This document shows positions 45,305 through 58,232 of a DNA stretch of 64,000 nt, piece by piece (the stretch's first letter is position 1; every line of letters begins with the position of its first letter). The translations under genes were made by a program, and so were the position numbers. The notes beneath the pieces were generated by a model. It saw only the letters and a list, made by a program, of their open reading frames with translations. It made no database searches and had not been told where the DNA came from. Source of the stretch: Massilia niastensis DSM 21313 (GTDB taxonomy: Bacteria; Pseudomonadota; Gammaproteobacteria; Burkholderiales; Burkholderiaceae_D); assembly GCF_000382345.1 (NCBI RefSeq), contig NZ_KB908099.1:29597-93596 (forward strand). Direction: 5' to 3'.

Positions 45305-47302
45305 ATGAGCAATATCCCCACACCTGCCCCTGACGAACACAACGAGCACGACGACGCCTTCCTCGAACGCGAACTCGGCCTGGCCGCGCGCGGCATCGAA
45401 CTGGTCAAGATGGAAGGCCGCGTGTTCCTGCGCTTCTCGGGCGAAGCGCGCTACGAAGGCCTGCGCGTGCCTTACCGCCTGGTGCCGTCGCACGGCGTGC
45501 TGGCCAAGCCGAGCAAGTGGCGCAAGATGGACCCGCAGGCGCGCCGCGAACTGGTCGCCGGGCGCGCCACCGAGGACGCCGTCCAGCGCCTGCACAGCGA
45601 CACCTGGGAATTCGTGCGCGACATCGCGGAAGAGGCCGATGAATTCGGCTGGGACCCGATGCTGTTCCTGGACGTGCTCGCCGAACTGGAGACCTCGGAA
45701 CCCGCCGAGTACGTGTTCCAGCGCATCTCGCAGCGCCTGACCCACGCGGCCGAGCGCGAGCAGGAAGAGCGCCATGCGGCGCGCACCAAGGAAAGCATCA
45801 ACCTGGCCGAGTACCCGCAATCCTTCGAGGTAGCGCACCGCATGCCGCGCAAGTTCATCGCGCTGCTGGGGCCCACCAACTCGGGCAAGACCCACCGCGC
45901 GATGGAAGCGCTGGCCAAGGCCGGCAGCGGCGTCTATCTCGCGCCGCTGCGCCTGCTGGCGCTGGAAAACTACGAGCGCCTGCAGGCCGCGCGCCCGCAT
46001 GGCCGGGAGATCAAGGTCAGCCTGGTCACGGGCGAGGAACGGCGCCTGGCCGAAGGCGCGACCCACGTGGCCAGCACGGTCGAGATGCTGGACACGAAAA
46101 CGGCGGTCGAGGTGGCGGTGATCGACGAGATCCAGATGCTGGCCGACCGCGACCGCGGCGCGGCCTGGACCGCCGCCGTGTGCGGGGCGCCCGCATCGAC
46201 GGTCTACCTGGTCGGCGCCCCCGAGGCGCGCCGTGCGATCGAGGCGCTGGCCGAGCGCCTGGAAGTGCCGCTCGAGGTGCATGTGCTCAAGCGCATGGCG
46301 CCGCTGGCGATGGAACCCTTGCCGGTGCGCAAGCTGTCGAATCTGCGCAGGGGCGACGCCGTGATCGCGTTCTCGCGGCGCGAGGTGCTGATGTGGCGCG
46401 ACATGATCACCGAGAAGGGACTGTCGGTGGCCACGGTCTACGGCAACCTGTCGCCCGAGGTGCGGCGCGCCCAGGCCGAGCGTTTCCGCGAAGGGCAGGC
46501 CGACATCGTGGTCGGCACCGACGCGCTGGCGATGGGCCTGAACATGCCGATCGCGCGCATCGTGATGACCACCGCGGTCAAGTACAACGGCTACGAGGAA
46601 GAAGAGATCTCGGCCGCGCTGGCGAAGCAGATCGCGGGCAGGGCAGGGCGCTACGGGGTGCACGAGGAAGGCTTCGTCGCGGGCTATGACGACGACACCC
46701 ACGAGGTGATGCGCGCCCTGATGAAGGAAAAGATCCCGCCGGTGGCGGCCACCGGCTTCGCGGTGGCGCCGTCGCTGGAGCAGCTGCACCGCATTTCCTC
46801 GGTGACCGGCGAGACCTCGCTGGTGAAGCTGCTGCGCCGCTTCGTGCACAACATCGACGTGCCGGACGGTTTCTTCTATCCGCGCATCACCGAGGAACAG
46901 AACGAAAGGGCGGAGTGGCTGGATACCTTGCCGCTGTCGGTGGCCGAGAAGTTCATGCTCTCGCTGGTGCCGATCTCGAGCAAGGTGCCGGTGCTGCAAA
47001 GCGCATGGGAGCACTGGTCGCTGTCGCTGGCCAAGAAGAAGATCTGCAAGCTGCAGCCGCATGCGCAGGAGCTGTTCTGGATGAACCTGCAGGAGGTCGA
47101 GGATACCTGCCGCATGTATTCCGCGTATGCGTGGCTGGGCTACCGCGCGCCGGAACACTTCCCCAGCATCGGGATGGCGCAGGAACTGGCGCGCGAGGCC
47201 TCGGAGAGGGTGGATGCGCTGCTGCAGCAGCAGAACGCGGCGGCGCGCAAACGGCAGGGTGGAAAACAGGGGGGAAAGCAGGGCGCGCGCAGGGGGCGCT
47301 GA
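45305..47302 (+). CDS. SUV3-like DExH-box RNA helicase
   Basis: A 665-residue helicase counted from MSNIPT (an in-frame ATG four codons earlier is possible). Motif I is GPTNSGKT (about residue 189), motif II is DEIQ (about 274), the region IVVGTDALAMGLNMPIARIV covers motif V, and motif VI is QIAGRAGR (about 442). GPTNSGKT together with DEIQ is the signature of SUV3, the mitochondrial RNA helicase that works with an exoribonuclease. Bacterial members are uncommon and little studied. The tail is basic (KRQGGKQGGKQGARRGR) and may bind RNA. It is a single gene behind lipBA. Confidence 0.85.
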   Translation: MSNIPTPAPDEHNEHDDAFLERELGLAARGIELVKMEGRVFLRFSGEARYEGLRVPYRLVPSHGVLAKPSKWRKMDPQARRELVAGRATEDAVQRLHSDTWEFVRDIAEEADEFGWDPMLFLDVLAELETSEPAEYVFQRISQRLTHAAEREQEERHAARTKESINLAEYPQSFEVAHRMPRKFIALLGPTNSGKTHRAMEALAKAGSGVYLAPLRLLALENYERLQAARPHGREIKVSLVTGEERRLAEGATHVASTVEMLDTKTAVEVAVIDEIQMLADRDRGAAWTAAVCGAPASTVYLVGAPEARRAIEALAERLEVPLEVHVLKRMAPLAMEPLPVRKLSNLRRGDAVIAFSRREVLMWRDMITEKGLSVATVYGNLSPEVRRAQAERFREGQADIVVGTDALAMGLNMPIARIVMTTAVKYNGYEEEEISAALAKQIAGRAGRYGVHEEGFVAGYDDDTHEVMRALMKEKIPPVAATGFAVAPSLEQLHRISSVTGETSLVKLLRRFVHNIDVPDGFFYPRITEEQNERAEWLDTLPLSVAEKFMLSLVPISSKVPVLQSAWEHWSLSLAKKKICKLQPHAQELFWMNLQEVEDTCRMYSAYAWLGYRAPEHFPSIGMAQELAREASERVDALLQQQNAAARKRQGGKQGGKQGARRGR

Positions 47303-47375
47303 GCGCTGCGCCGCTGGCCACGACAGCCCCAGGCCGGTGTACGATGGGCGCTTTCCCCACCCAGCGACCACCATC

Positions 47376-47795
47376 GTGACCACCAAACACACCCCTGAAT
47401 ACTTCAATGCATTCGGCGCCGACTTCCTGCCCGGCTACCTGGGCATCCGCTTCACCGAAGTCGGCCCCGGCCGCCTGGCCGCCGAACTGAAGATCGACAA
47501 GCACCTGCTGGCCCCGAACGGCTACCTGCACGCCGGCACCGTCATCTCGCTGGCCGACACCTGCGCCGGCTGCGGCTGCCTCAGCAACCTGCCGGAAGGC
47601 GCGCGCAGCTTCACCACCGTGGAGCTGAAATCCAATCACATGGGCACCGCGCGCGAGGGCACGATCGCCTGCGTCGCCACGGCCGTTCATCTCGGCCGTA
47701 CGACCCAGGTATGGGATGCGGTGGTCACCGACCAGGCCAGCGGCAAGACCATCGCCCTGTTCCGCTGCACCCAGATGCTGCTGTATCCGAAGTAA
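47376..47795 (+). CDS. PaaI-type hotdog-fold thioesterase
   Basis: A 139-residue protein starting at GTG (47376). NGYLHAGTVISLADTCAGCGC is the hotdog helix with the conserved NGxxHGG-like motif, and VELKSNHMGTAREG follows. Members hydrolyse acyl-CoA or aryl-CoA thioesters. Its stop faces the tlpA-like gene 23 bases away. Confidence 0.85.
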   Translation: MTTKHTPEYFNAFGADFLPGYLGIRFTEVGPGRLAAELKIDKHLLAPNGYLHAGTVISLADTCAGCGCLSNLPEGARSFTTVELKSNHMGTAREGTIACVATAVHLGRTTQVWDAVVTDQASGKTIALFRCTQMLLYPK

Positions 47796-47818
47796 AGGAG
47801 AGGCTCGGCCGGCGCGGC

Positions 47819-48334
<516 letters not shown>

Positions 48335-48349
48335 GGTCGGTGCGGATGG

Positions 48350-48379
48350 AAAAACGGCAGGACCATGATCGTCCTGCCG
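48350..48379 (-). terminator. Terminator after dolP (minus strand)
   Basis: On the minus strand CGGCAGGAC pairs with GTCCTGCCG (48355-48363 and 48371-48379) around a 7-base loop and is followed by five T residues. It lies 7 bases after the dolP stop. Confidence 0.85.
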
Positions 48380-48386
48380 CAGGGTG

Positions 48387-49626
<1,240 letters not shown>

Positions 49627-49673
49627 TTATAGTGCAGTGGCAATGCGGGGCGGGCAAGCGCAGATAAAATTGC

Positions 49674-50033
49674 TTACAACTCAATGACATTGCGCAACCA
49701 TTCGATCCGCCCGCCCTCGATGGCGATGACGTCGAAACGGCAGGGCGGGGTCACAGGATAGCGCAACAGATAGGCCTGGGCGGCGCACACCAGGCGCCGG
49801 ATCTTGGCCGGGGTGATGCTGGCGGCGGCGCCGCCATGCAGGTCGTCCGCGCGCTGGCGGACTTCGACGAAGACCAGGGTCGACCCATCGAGCATGACCA
49901 GGTCGATTTCGCCGCCTTTGGTGCGGAAATTTTCGGTGAGCAGGCTGAGGCGCTGGCGCTTCAGGTAGGCGAGCGCCTTCTGTTCCCAGTCATGGCCCTG
50001 GACCTGCCGCGGAGACAGGCGCCCGGGCCACAT
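49674..50033 (-). CDS. yraN: UPF0102 protein YraN
   Basis: A 119-residue protein with the YraN nuclease-like pattern: GHDWEQKALAYLKRQ, GGEIDLVMLDGSTLVFVEVR (E-I-D-L ... V-E-V-K/R) and a C-terminal basic segment. The fold is related to endonucleases; the function is not established. Start 1 base after the lpoA stop codon, so it is cotranscribed. Confidence 0.95.
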   Translation of the reverse strand: MWPGRLSPRQVQGHDWEQKALAYLKRQRLSLLTENFRTKGGEIDLVMLDGSTLVFVEVRQRADDLHGGAAASITPAKIRRLVCAAQAYLLRYPVTPPCRFDVIAIEGGRIEWLRNVIEL

Positions 50034-50034
50034 G

Positions 50035-51300
50035 TCAGCGTCCGAACGCGACCGTTTCGAACTGGCCGCCGTCGCGATACACGACGCCGCTTTCGACGCG
50101 GCGGAAACCCGGCGAGCTCTGGCCCATGTCGATCGACAGGCGGCCGGTCACGCCGTCGATCTCGAAGGCGCCGTGCGGGCGCTGCGCCAGTTCGCGCGCG
50201 ATGCGGTAGGCGTCGATGCCGAGCGCATACAGGCGCTGCATGTCGAAGCCGTTGCTGTCGCCGCCCCAGCGCGGGTAGAGGCTGACCAGCGGATGGTCGG
50301 GCTGCACCGTCCACGGCAGGTCGAGGATGCGCACGTCCGCCAGTTCGGGCGCCGAGGTGCCCGGTTCGCGCCCCGGGTTGATCGAGGACGTGCCGTAGGT
50401 CGGCAGCGTGGTGCCGAGCGCGCTGCGCACCTGGCGCAGCTGGACCGCGTCGAGGGCGGCGAACACCAGCTGCGGCGCATCGCCCTGCAGGCTGGTGCGC
50501 AGCTGGGCCAGGGCATTGGCGTCGACATAGCCATCGGCGATCGGCAGCTCGACCAGCGCATTGTTGCGACCCAGCTGGGTCCAGCGCGCGGCGAACGCGC
50601 CGGACAGGCGCTGCTGCCAGGTGGCCGGACCGGTCACCACCAGGGCGCGCCCGGCGGGATGCTCGGCGGCCGCCCAGTCGGCGACCTGGGTGGCTTCGTC
50701 TTCGAGCGACAGGCCGATCACCAGCATCCGACGCGGCAGCGGGGCGCTGGTCTGCGGATGGTTGAGGGCGATGGTCGGCTTGCTGACCGCGCCGCTGGCG
50801 GCCAGCGCGGCCACGGCCGGCCTGGACAGCGGGCCGACCACGATATCGTTCTGCTGCACCGCGCGCGCATAGGCGTCGAGCGTGGCCTGGGCCGAGTCGC
50901 CGGTCGGCACCACGCTGACGGTGACGCCGGAGCGCTCGCGCTCGTGGCCCGCCATGAAACCGGCGCGCACCGCTTCGGCGGGCTGGCCCAGCGCCTGCGA
51001 CTCGAGCGGGAGCAGCAGGGCGACGCGGATGCCCTGGACGTTGGCGGCGGCGCGCGGCTTGCCATCGGAAGTGGGCGGCAGCTCGACCGGGCTGGTGCGC
51101 GTTTCGGAATTCGGGGCGGGCGGCGGCGGGACGTATTCGGCCTCGGGCGGCGGGACACTTGTCATCGGCTCGGCGGGCGCGCACAATCCGCCCGGTACGC
51201 CGCAGCCTGTGTCGGGCGGCAGCGGCGTGGAGCTGCAACCAGCCACCAGCGCGACGATGGCCGCGGCCAGCAGCCCCTTGAGATTTTTCTTCTTCAACAT
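50035..51300 (-). CDS. lpoA: Penicillin-binding protein activator LpoA (YraM/LppC)
   Basis: A 421-residue outer-membrane lipoprotein. The signal ends in LVAGC with cysteine at residue 22. A proline-rich linker (residues 50-70) leads to a periplasmic-binding-protein-like domain (IRVALLLPLESQALG, VVGPLSRPAVAALAASGA, RGG-type strand AGRALVVTG). LpoA stimulates PBP1A peptidoglycan synthesis. It is shorter than E. coli LpoA, lacking the large N-terminal TPR-like domain, as in other betaproteobacteria. It is divergent from rsmI across only 14 bases. Confidence 0.9.
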   Translation of the reverse strand: MLKKKNLKGLLAAAIVALVAGCSSTPLPPDTGCGVPGGLCAPAEPMTSVPPPEAEYVPPPPAPNSETRTSPVELPPTSDGKPRAAANVQGIRVALLLPLESQALGQPAEAVRAGFMAGHERERSGVTVSVVPTGDSAQATLDAYARAVQQNDIVVGPLSRPAVAALAASGAVSKPTIALNHPQTSAPLPRRMLVIGLSLEDEATQVADWAAAEHPAGRALVVTGPATWQQRLSGAFAARWTQLGRNNALVELPIADGYVDANALAQLRTSLQGDAPQLVFAALDAVQLRQVRSALGTTLPTYGTSSINPGREPGTSAPELADVRILDLPWTVQPDHPLVSLYPRWGGDSNGFDMQRLYALGIDAYRIARELAQRPHGAFEIDGVTGRLSIDMGQSSPGFRRVESGVVYRDGGQFETVAFGR

Positions 51301-51314
51301 CGGAACCCTTTTTT

Positions 51315-52220
51315 ATGACAGAACAGCAGACCATCGACATCGCCCGGCTTCCCGTCATGGGCGAGGCGGCCCAGCAGTCCTATCCTACCGCAACGCTGTA
51401 TGTCGTGGCTACTCCGATTGGCAACGTCACCGACATCACGCTGCGCGCGCTGTACCTGCTGGCGCTGGCCGATGTGGTGGCCTGCGAAGACACGCGCAAG
51501 ACCGGCGCCCTGCTGCAGCGCTTCGGACTGAACAAGCAGACGATCGCCGCGCACCAGCACAACGAGCGCGAAGTGGCGGACAAGATCGTCGAGCGCCTGC
51601 GCTCGGGACAGCGCGTGGCGCTGGTGTCGGATGCCGGCACGCCGGCGGTGTCGGACCCGGGCGCGCGCATCGTCGATGCGGTGCGCGCCGCCGGGCTGGC
51701 CGTGATGCCGCTGCCCGGCCCGTCGGCGGCGATCGCGGCGCTGTCCGCGAGCGGCCTGGTCAATGACCGCTTCCATTTCGTCGGCTTCCTGCCGGCCAAG
51801 GCCAGGCAGCGCGAAGCGGCCCTGGTCCCGCTGGCGCGCGACACCTCGACCCTGGTGTTCTACGAGGCGCCGCACCGCATCGTCGATTGTGTCGGGGCGC
51901 TGCTGGCTGCCTTCGAGCCGACCCGGCAGGTGGTGTTCGCACGCGAGCTCAGCAAGCTGTTCGAGGAAGTGCACCGCTGCCCGCTGAGCGAGGCCCTGGC
52001 CTGGGTCAAGGCGGACCAGCACCGCGAGCGCGGCGAATTCGTGGTGCTGGTGGAAGGCGCGCGCGCGGATACGGATGAGGGCGATGCGGAAGCAGAGCGC
52101 GTCCTGCAGATCCTGTTGACCGAGTGCAGCGTCAAGCAGGCGGCCAACCTGGCGGCGCAGATTACGGGACGCAAGAAAAACGCGCTGTACGAGCGCGCCC
52201 TCCAGATCAAGGGCGAGTAA
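51315..52220 (+). CDS. rsmI: 16S rRNA (cytidine(1402)-2'-O)-methyltransferase
   Basis: RsmI methylates C1402 of 16S rRNA. The 301 residues show ATLYVVATPIGNVTDITLRA, CEDTRKTGALL, ALVSDAGTPAVSDPGARIV, PLPGPSAAIAALSASGL, FVGFLPAKARQRE and FYEAPHRI, which define the family. The first residues before TLYVVATP are variable; an ATG at 51357 is an alternative start and would leave more room for a promoter with divergent lpoA. Confidence 0.95.
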   Translation: MTEQQTIDIARLPVMGEAAQQSYPTATLYVVATPIGNVTDITLRALYLLALADVVACEDTRKTGALLQRFGLNKQTIAAHQHNEREVADKIVERLRSGQRVALVSDAGTPAVSDPGARIVDAVRAAGLAVMPLPGPSAAIAALSASGLVNDRFHFVGFLPAKARQREAALVPLARDTSTLVFYEAPHRIVDCVGALLAAFEPTRQVVFARELSKLFEEVHRCPLSEALAWVKADQHRERGEFVVLVEGARADTDEGDAEAERVLQILLTECSVKQAANLAAQITGRKKNALYERALQIKGE

Positions 52221-52227
52221 ACGCCAT

Positions 52228-52827
52228 TCACCATTTGCAGCCGCTGTTCTTCTTGTCCATCATCAGGTACAGCGGCGCCAGCAATCCTCCCGGAATCCCA
52301 TCCTTGCAGTCGCGCCGCTTGGCCTTGCCGATGGCGCGCGCCAGTGCCGTCTCCGTTTCCAGCGGTTTCTCCGGGAACTGCGCCAGCGCCGTGCCTTCCC
52401 TGGACGGATCGCGCATGTGGGCGTTCTCGCGCGCCAGGCGTTTGGCGGTTTCCATGTCGAAGCGCGGCGCCTCGTCGGCCGGTTCGGCCCTGTCGGTCTC
52501 CGGTTGCTGCACGACGAAGGGATCGGGCTGCGCCTCGCGCTCCGGGCTGTCCGGCACGGCGATCACTTTCTTCGGCGGCGTGCGGCGGGCGGTGTCCGGC
52601 GCCGCGGGAGCGGCGGGCCGGGCGGGGGCGGGTTCGACCACCGGCGGCGCGCGAGGCGGCGGCGGGCGGATGGTGACGGCGATGGCGGCCGGCTCCTGCG
52701 CAGGGACGGGCAGGGACGGGCCGGTTCCCCGGTAAGCCAGGAGGAACAGGATGTGGACGGCCATCGACACGGCGACGCCGGCAGCAAGGCGGCGGTGTTC
52801 CGGACGTATGTCACCGGGCCCGGCCAT
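52228..52827 (-). CDS. TonB-like N-terminus, hypothetical proline-rich membrane-anchored protein
   Basis: About 199 residues from the ATG at 52827 (a GTG 18 bases upstream is possible). One hydrophobic helix (AAGVAVSMAVHILFLLAY) is followed by a long Pro/Ala/Arg-rich periplasmic stretch (PPPPRAPPVVEPAPARP), as in TonB-type proteins, but no TonB C-terminal domain is present. The end contains DCKDGIPGGLLAPLYLMMD with two cysteines. The function is unknown. It is convergent with rsmI (7 bases). Confidence 0.75.
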   Translation of the reverse strand: MAGPGDIRPEHRRLAAGVAVSMAVHILFLLAYRGTGPSLPVPAQEPAAIAVTIRPPPPRAPPVVEPAPARPAAPAAPDTARRTPPKKVIAVPDSPEREAQPDPFVVQQPETDRAEPADEAPRFDMETAKRLARENAHMRDPSREGTALAQFPEKPLETETALARAIGKAKRRDCKDGIPGGLLAPLYLMMDKKNSGCKW

Positions 52828-52906
52828 GGATACTGCAATACGCACAATACCGTTACCTCATCTTTGCCCAGGAATGCGACAAGTCGGGCTATTTTGCCCC
52901 GACACC

Positions 52907-52935
52907 TTGACCAAGTCACGCTGAGCAGATATGAT
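52907..52935 (+). promoter_or_regulatory. Sigma-70 promoter of tRNA-Pro
   Basis: TTGACC (52907-52912), a 17-base spacer and TATGAT (52930-52935), 9 bases upstream of the mature tRNA. Confidence 0.8.
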
Positions 52936-52944
52936 CTGTGTTCT

Positions 52945-53021
<77 letters not shown>

Positions 53022-53030
53022 GTATTAGAG

Positions 53031-53069
53031 AAAATGGCCGACAACGAAAGTTGTTGGCCATTTTCTTTT
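53031..53069 (+). terminator. tRNA-Pro terminator
   Basis: A 15-bp stem, AAAATGGCCGACAAC (53031-53045) with GTTGTTGGCCATTTT (53050-53064), closed by a GAAA tetraloop and containing one G-T pair. T-rich tail after it and A-rich start before it, so it can also act on liuE transcription from the other side. Confidence 0.9.
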
Positions 53070-53150
53070 CCGCGTCCAGTTGTGGGAATGAGACGGATGC
53101 GATGTCCGCAGCAAGGACGGGTATCCGCTGCGGACTGGCGGACAAGGCGC

Positions 53151-54071
53151 TTACACGGCGCGTTTCGCGGCAAGCGCATTGCCCGCCCGGCTCACGCTCT
53201 TGCGCCCCAGCTGTTCCGAAATGTACAGCCCGGTATCCACCACCTGCCCGAGATCGATCCCGGTCTCGATCCCCAGGCCCTGCATCAGGTACAGCACATC
53301 CTCGGTCGCCACATTCCCGGTCGCGCCTTTCGCGAACGGGCAGCCGCCCAGTCCCGCCACCGACGAGTGGAAGATCGCCACGCCCACTTCCATGGCCGCA
53401 TAGATGTTGGCCACCGCCTGCCCGTAGGTGTCGTGGAAGTGCCCCGACAGTTTTTCGATCGGGAATTCCTGCGCCGCGCGCAGCATCACGGCCTGGGTCT
53501 TGCGCGCGGTCGAGACGCCGATGGTGTCGGCGATGTCGATCTCGTCGCAGCCGAGGTCGCGCATGCGCGCCACCACGTCGGCCACGGCATCCAGCGGCAC
53601 CTCGCCCTGGTAGGGGCAGCCGAACGCGGTGCTGATCGAACCGCGCAGGCGCAGGCCGTGTTCCCTGGCCGCTTTCGCCACCGGCCCGAAGCGCGCGATC
53701 GACTCGGCGATCGAGCAGTTGATGTTCTTCTGCGAAAAGGCTTCCGATGCGGCCCCGAACACCACCACCTCGTCGGCCTTGCCGGCCAGCGCCGCCTCGA
53801 AGCCCTGCATGTTGGGCACCAGCGCGGAATACAGGACGCCGGGGCGGCGCTCGATGCGCGCCAGCACCTCGGCGCTGGTGGCCATCTGCGGCACCCACTT
53901 GGGCGACACGAAGGCGGCCGCCTCCACGTTGGCGAAACCGGCGCGCGCCAGGCGGTTCACGAGTTCGACCTTGACGTCGGCCGACAGCGCTTCCTTTTCA
54001 TTCTGCAGGCCGTCGCGCGGGCCCACTTCGACGATCTTGACCTTGTTCGGCAAGCCAGCTTGTTGGTTCAT
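53151..54071 (-). CDS. liuE: Hydroxymethylglutaryl-CoA lyase
   Basis: Cleaves HMG-CoA to acetoacetate and acetyl-CoA, the last step of leucine degradation. The 306 residues contain VEVGPRDGLQNE, FVSPKWVPQM, the HxH metal site in LSGHFHDTYGQAVAN and the conserved cysteine loop GLGGCPFAKGATGNVATED. The last gene of the minus-strand series; 2 bases separate it from the upstream dehydrogenase gene. Confidence 0.95.
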   Translation of the reverse strand: MNQQAGLPNKVKIVEVGPRDGLQNEKEALSADVKVELVNRLARAGFANVEAAAFVSPKWVPQMATSAEVLARIERRPGVLYSALVPNMQGFEAALAGKADEVVVFGAASEAFSQKNINCSIAESIARFGPVAKAAREHGLRLRGSISTAFGCPYQGEVPLDAVADVVARMRDLGCDEIDIADTIGVSTARKTQAVMLRAAQEFPIEKLSGHFHDTYGQAVANIYAAMEVGVAIFHSSVAGLGGCPFAKGATGNVATEDVLYLMQGLGIETGIDLGQVVDTGLYISEQLGRKSVSRAGNALAAKRAV

Positions 54072-54073
54072 TG

Positions 54074-55003
54074 CTAATATCCCAGGTTGCGGTCGACGAG
54101 GTCGCCGACCGGTTCGCCGTTTTCCAGCGCGTCGATCTTGTCGGCGATCTGGCGCACGGCTTCGTGGCGCATGGTGAGCGCGGAAATATGCGGTGTGATG
54201 TTGATGCGCGGCTCGTTCCAGAACGGATGAGGCGCCGGCAGCGGCTCATGGCGGAACACGTCCAGGGTGGCGCCCGCGATGTGGCCGGAACGGATCAGGG
54301 CCATCAGGTCGGGCTCGGCCACGATGGCGCCGCGCGACACGTTGATCAGGTAGGCGCCGGGCTGCAGCTTGCCGAGCTTGTGGCGGTCGAGCAGGTTCGC
54401 GGTCTCTTGTGTGAGCGGCAGCATGCACACCAGCACGCGCGTGCCGTGCAGGAAGTCGTCCAGGCCTTCCATCCCGAAATAGCATTCCACGCCCGGCAAG
54501 TCCTTGGGCGTGCGGCTCCAGCCGCGCACCGGGAAGCCGAACAGGCGCATGGCATCGACCACCGGCATGCCCAGCTTGCCCAGGCCCATGACGCCGATCG
54601 TGAATTCTTCCTTCGGGTACAGCGGCAGCGGATTCCAGGCGCCATGGCGGGCCTGCTGTTCGTATTCGTCGAAGCGGCGGAAGTAGCGCAGCACGGCATG
54701 CGCCACGTATTCGGCCATCTGCACCCCCATGCCGGCGTCGCCCAGCCGGATGAGCGGCACGGCGGGCAGGGTCTCGCCGAACTTGAGCAGGGCGTCGACG
54801 CCGGCGCCCATCAGGAAAATCGCCTTCACGTGCGTCAGTTGTTCCAGCAAGGCCGGCGCCGGATTCCACAGCACCGCATAGTCGCAGGGCGCCAGGACCT
54901 CGCCTTCCTTCCACGCTATCGCTTCCGCCTCCGGCATCACCGCGGCGAATTCGCGCACCCACGGTTCAACGACGCCGTCGCCCCGGTAAAGGAGTATGCG
55001 CAT
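54074..55003 (-). CDS. ghrA: D-2-hydroxyacid dehydrogenase, GhrA (glyoxylate/hydroxypyruvate reductase A) type
   Basis: A 309-residue NAD(P)H-dependent reductase. It has IGVMGLGKLGMPVVDAMRLFG (GxGxxG), INVSRGAIVAEPDLMALI with the active-site Arg, and the catalytic His in INITPHISALT. It is closest in pattern to E. coli GhrA. The location between liuD and liuE is unexpected; it may reduce a 2-keto acid related to leucine metabolism (for example 2-ketoisocaproate), but this is inference. Confidence 0.88.
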   Translation of the reverse strand: MRILLYRGDGVVEPWVREFAAVMPEAEAIAWKEGEVLAPCDYAVLWNPAPALLEQLTHVKAIFLMGAGVDALLKFGETLPAVPLIRLGDAGMGVQMAEYVAHAVLRYFRRFDEYEQQARHGAWNPLPLYPKEEFTIGVMGLGKLGMPVVDAMRLFGFPVRGWSRTPKDLPGVECYFGMEGLDDFLHGTRVLVCMLPLTQETANLLDRHKLGKLQPGAYLINVSRGAIVAEPDLMALIRSGHIAGATLDVFRHEPLPAPHPFWNEPRINITPHISALTMRHEAVRQIADKIDALENGEPVGDLVDRNLGY

Positions 55004-55041
55004 GTCTCCCCCTTCTGTCTTTTTTATAGGGTTCTTGTGTG

Positions 55042-57075
<2,034 letters not shown>

Positions 57076-57149
57076 GCGTTTGTCTTTCGCTTATGGTTGT
57101 TCGATGTATTTGTTGGTTGCGCGGCCGTGTCTCCCCGGCTGCACCAACC

Positions 57150-57179
57150 GTCGTTCCCGCCCGCATGGACGGGAACGAC
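57150..57179. repeat. REP-like palindrome between bioB and liuD
   Basis: GTCGTTCCCG (57150-57159) and CGGGAACGAC (57170-57179) form a perfect 10-bp stem with loop CCCGCATGGA. There is no T run. Similar GTTCCCG palindromes are common dispersed elements in Oxalobacteraceae (from memory). It lies in the 113-base gap between bioB and liuD, the largest gap in this series. Confidence 0.6.
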
Positions 57180-57188
57180 ATGAAGTGA

Positions 57189-58220
57189 TCAGCAGCCGCA
57201 GGCTTCCTTCGGCGCCGATTCCAGCGTGGCGGCGCGCGTCTTCAGGCCCAGCTTCTCGAGCAGCACGCGGTCGTCGTCCGCTTCCGGGTTGCCGGTGGTG
57301 AGCAGCTTGTCGCCGTAGAAGATGGAATTGGCGCCGGCCATGAAGCACATCGCCTGCACCGCTTCGCCCAGCTCGCGGCGGCCGGCCGACAGGCGCACGC
57401 GCGCCTGCGGCATGGTGATGCGGGCCACGGCGATGGTGCGCACGAATTCGATCGGATCGAGCTTCTCGATGCCGTGCAGCGGCGTGCCCTCGACCTGCAC
57501 CAGGTGGTTGACCGGCACCGATTCCGGATACGGGTTCAGGTTCGCCAGCTGGGCGATCAGGCCGGCGCGCTGCTCGCGCGTCTCGCCCATGCCGACGATG
57601 CCGCCGCAGCAGACCTTCAGGCCGGCGTTGCGCACGCGTCCCAGCGTGTCCAGGCGGTCCTGGTACTCGCGGGTCGAGATCACGTTGTTGTAGAAGTCGG
57701 GCGCGGTGTCGATGTTGTGGTTGTAGTAGTCCAGGCCGGCGTTCTTCAGCTGTTCCGCCTGGCCTTCCTCGAGCATGCCGAGGGTGGCGCAGGTTTCCAG
57801 GCCGAGCGCCTTCACTTCGCGCACCATGTTCTCGACCTTTTCCATGTCGCGCTCCTTCGGGCTGCGCCATGCCGCGCCCATGCAGAAGCGGGTCGCGCCG
57901 CTGGCCTTGGCCTGGCGCGCCGCATCCAGCACGGTGTCGATGTCGAGGATCTTCTTGGCTTCGACACCGGTGTCGTAGCGCGCCGCCTGCGGGCAGTAGC
58001 CGCAGTCTTCCTCGCAGCCGCCGGTCTTGATCGACAGCAGGGTGGCCAGCTCGACGTCGCCGTCCGGGAAGCTGGCGCGGTGGGCGGTCTGGGCGCGGTG
58101 CATCAGCTCGTTGAACGGCAGCTCGAACAGGGCCAGCACGTCGGCCAGCGGCCAGGTGGCGTTCTCGGCCTGCTTGATGGCGACAGGGCGGTGCAGGGCG
58201 ACGGTTTGGGATTGGGACAT
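57189..58220 (-). CDS. bioB: Biotin synthase
   Basis: BioB inserts sulfur into dethiobiotin by radical SAM chemistry. The 343 residues have the motif [10 protein letters not shown] (Cys69, Cys73, Cys76), then [41 protein letters not shown] and [26 protein letters not shown] C-terminal segments. AAGGAA precedes the start. It follows bioD by 12 bases and ends at the REP-like palindrome. Confidence 0.97.
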   Translation of the reverse strand: MSQSQTVALHRPVAIKQAENATWPLADVLALFELPFNELMHRAQTAHRASFPDGDVELATLLSIKTGGCEEDCGYCPQAARYDTGVEAKKILDIDTVLDAARQAKASGATRFCMGAAWRSPKERDMEKVENMVREVKALGLETCATLGMLEEGQAEQLKNAGLDYYNHNIDTAPDFYNNVISTREYQDRLDTLGRVRNAGLKVCCGGIVGMGETREQRAGLIAQLANLNPYPESVPVNHLVQVEGTPLHGIEKLDPIEFVRTIAVARITMPQARVRLSAGRRELGEAVQAMCFMAGANSIFYGDKLLTTGNPEADDDRVLLEKLGLKTRAATLESAPKEACGC

Positions 58221-58232
58221 TCTGGCTTCCTT

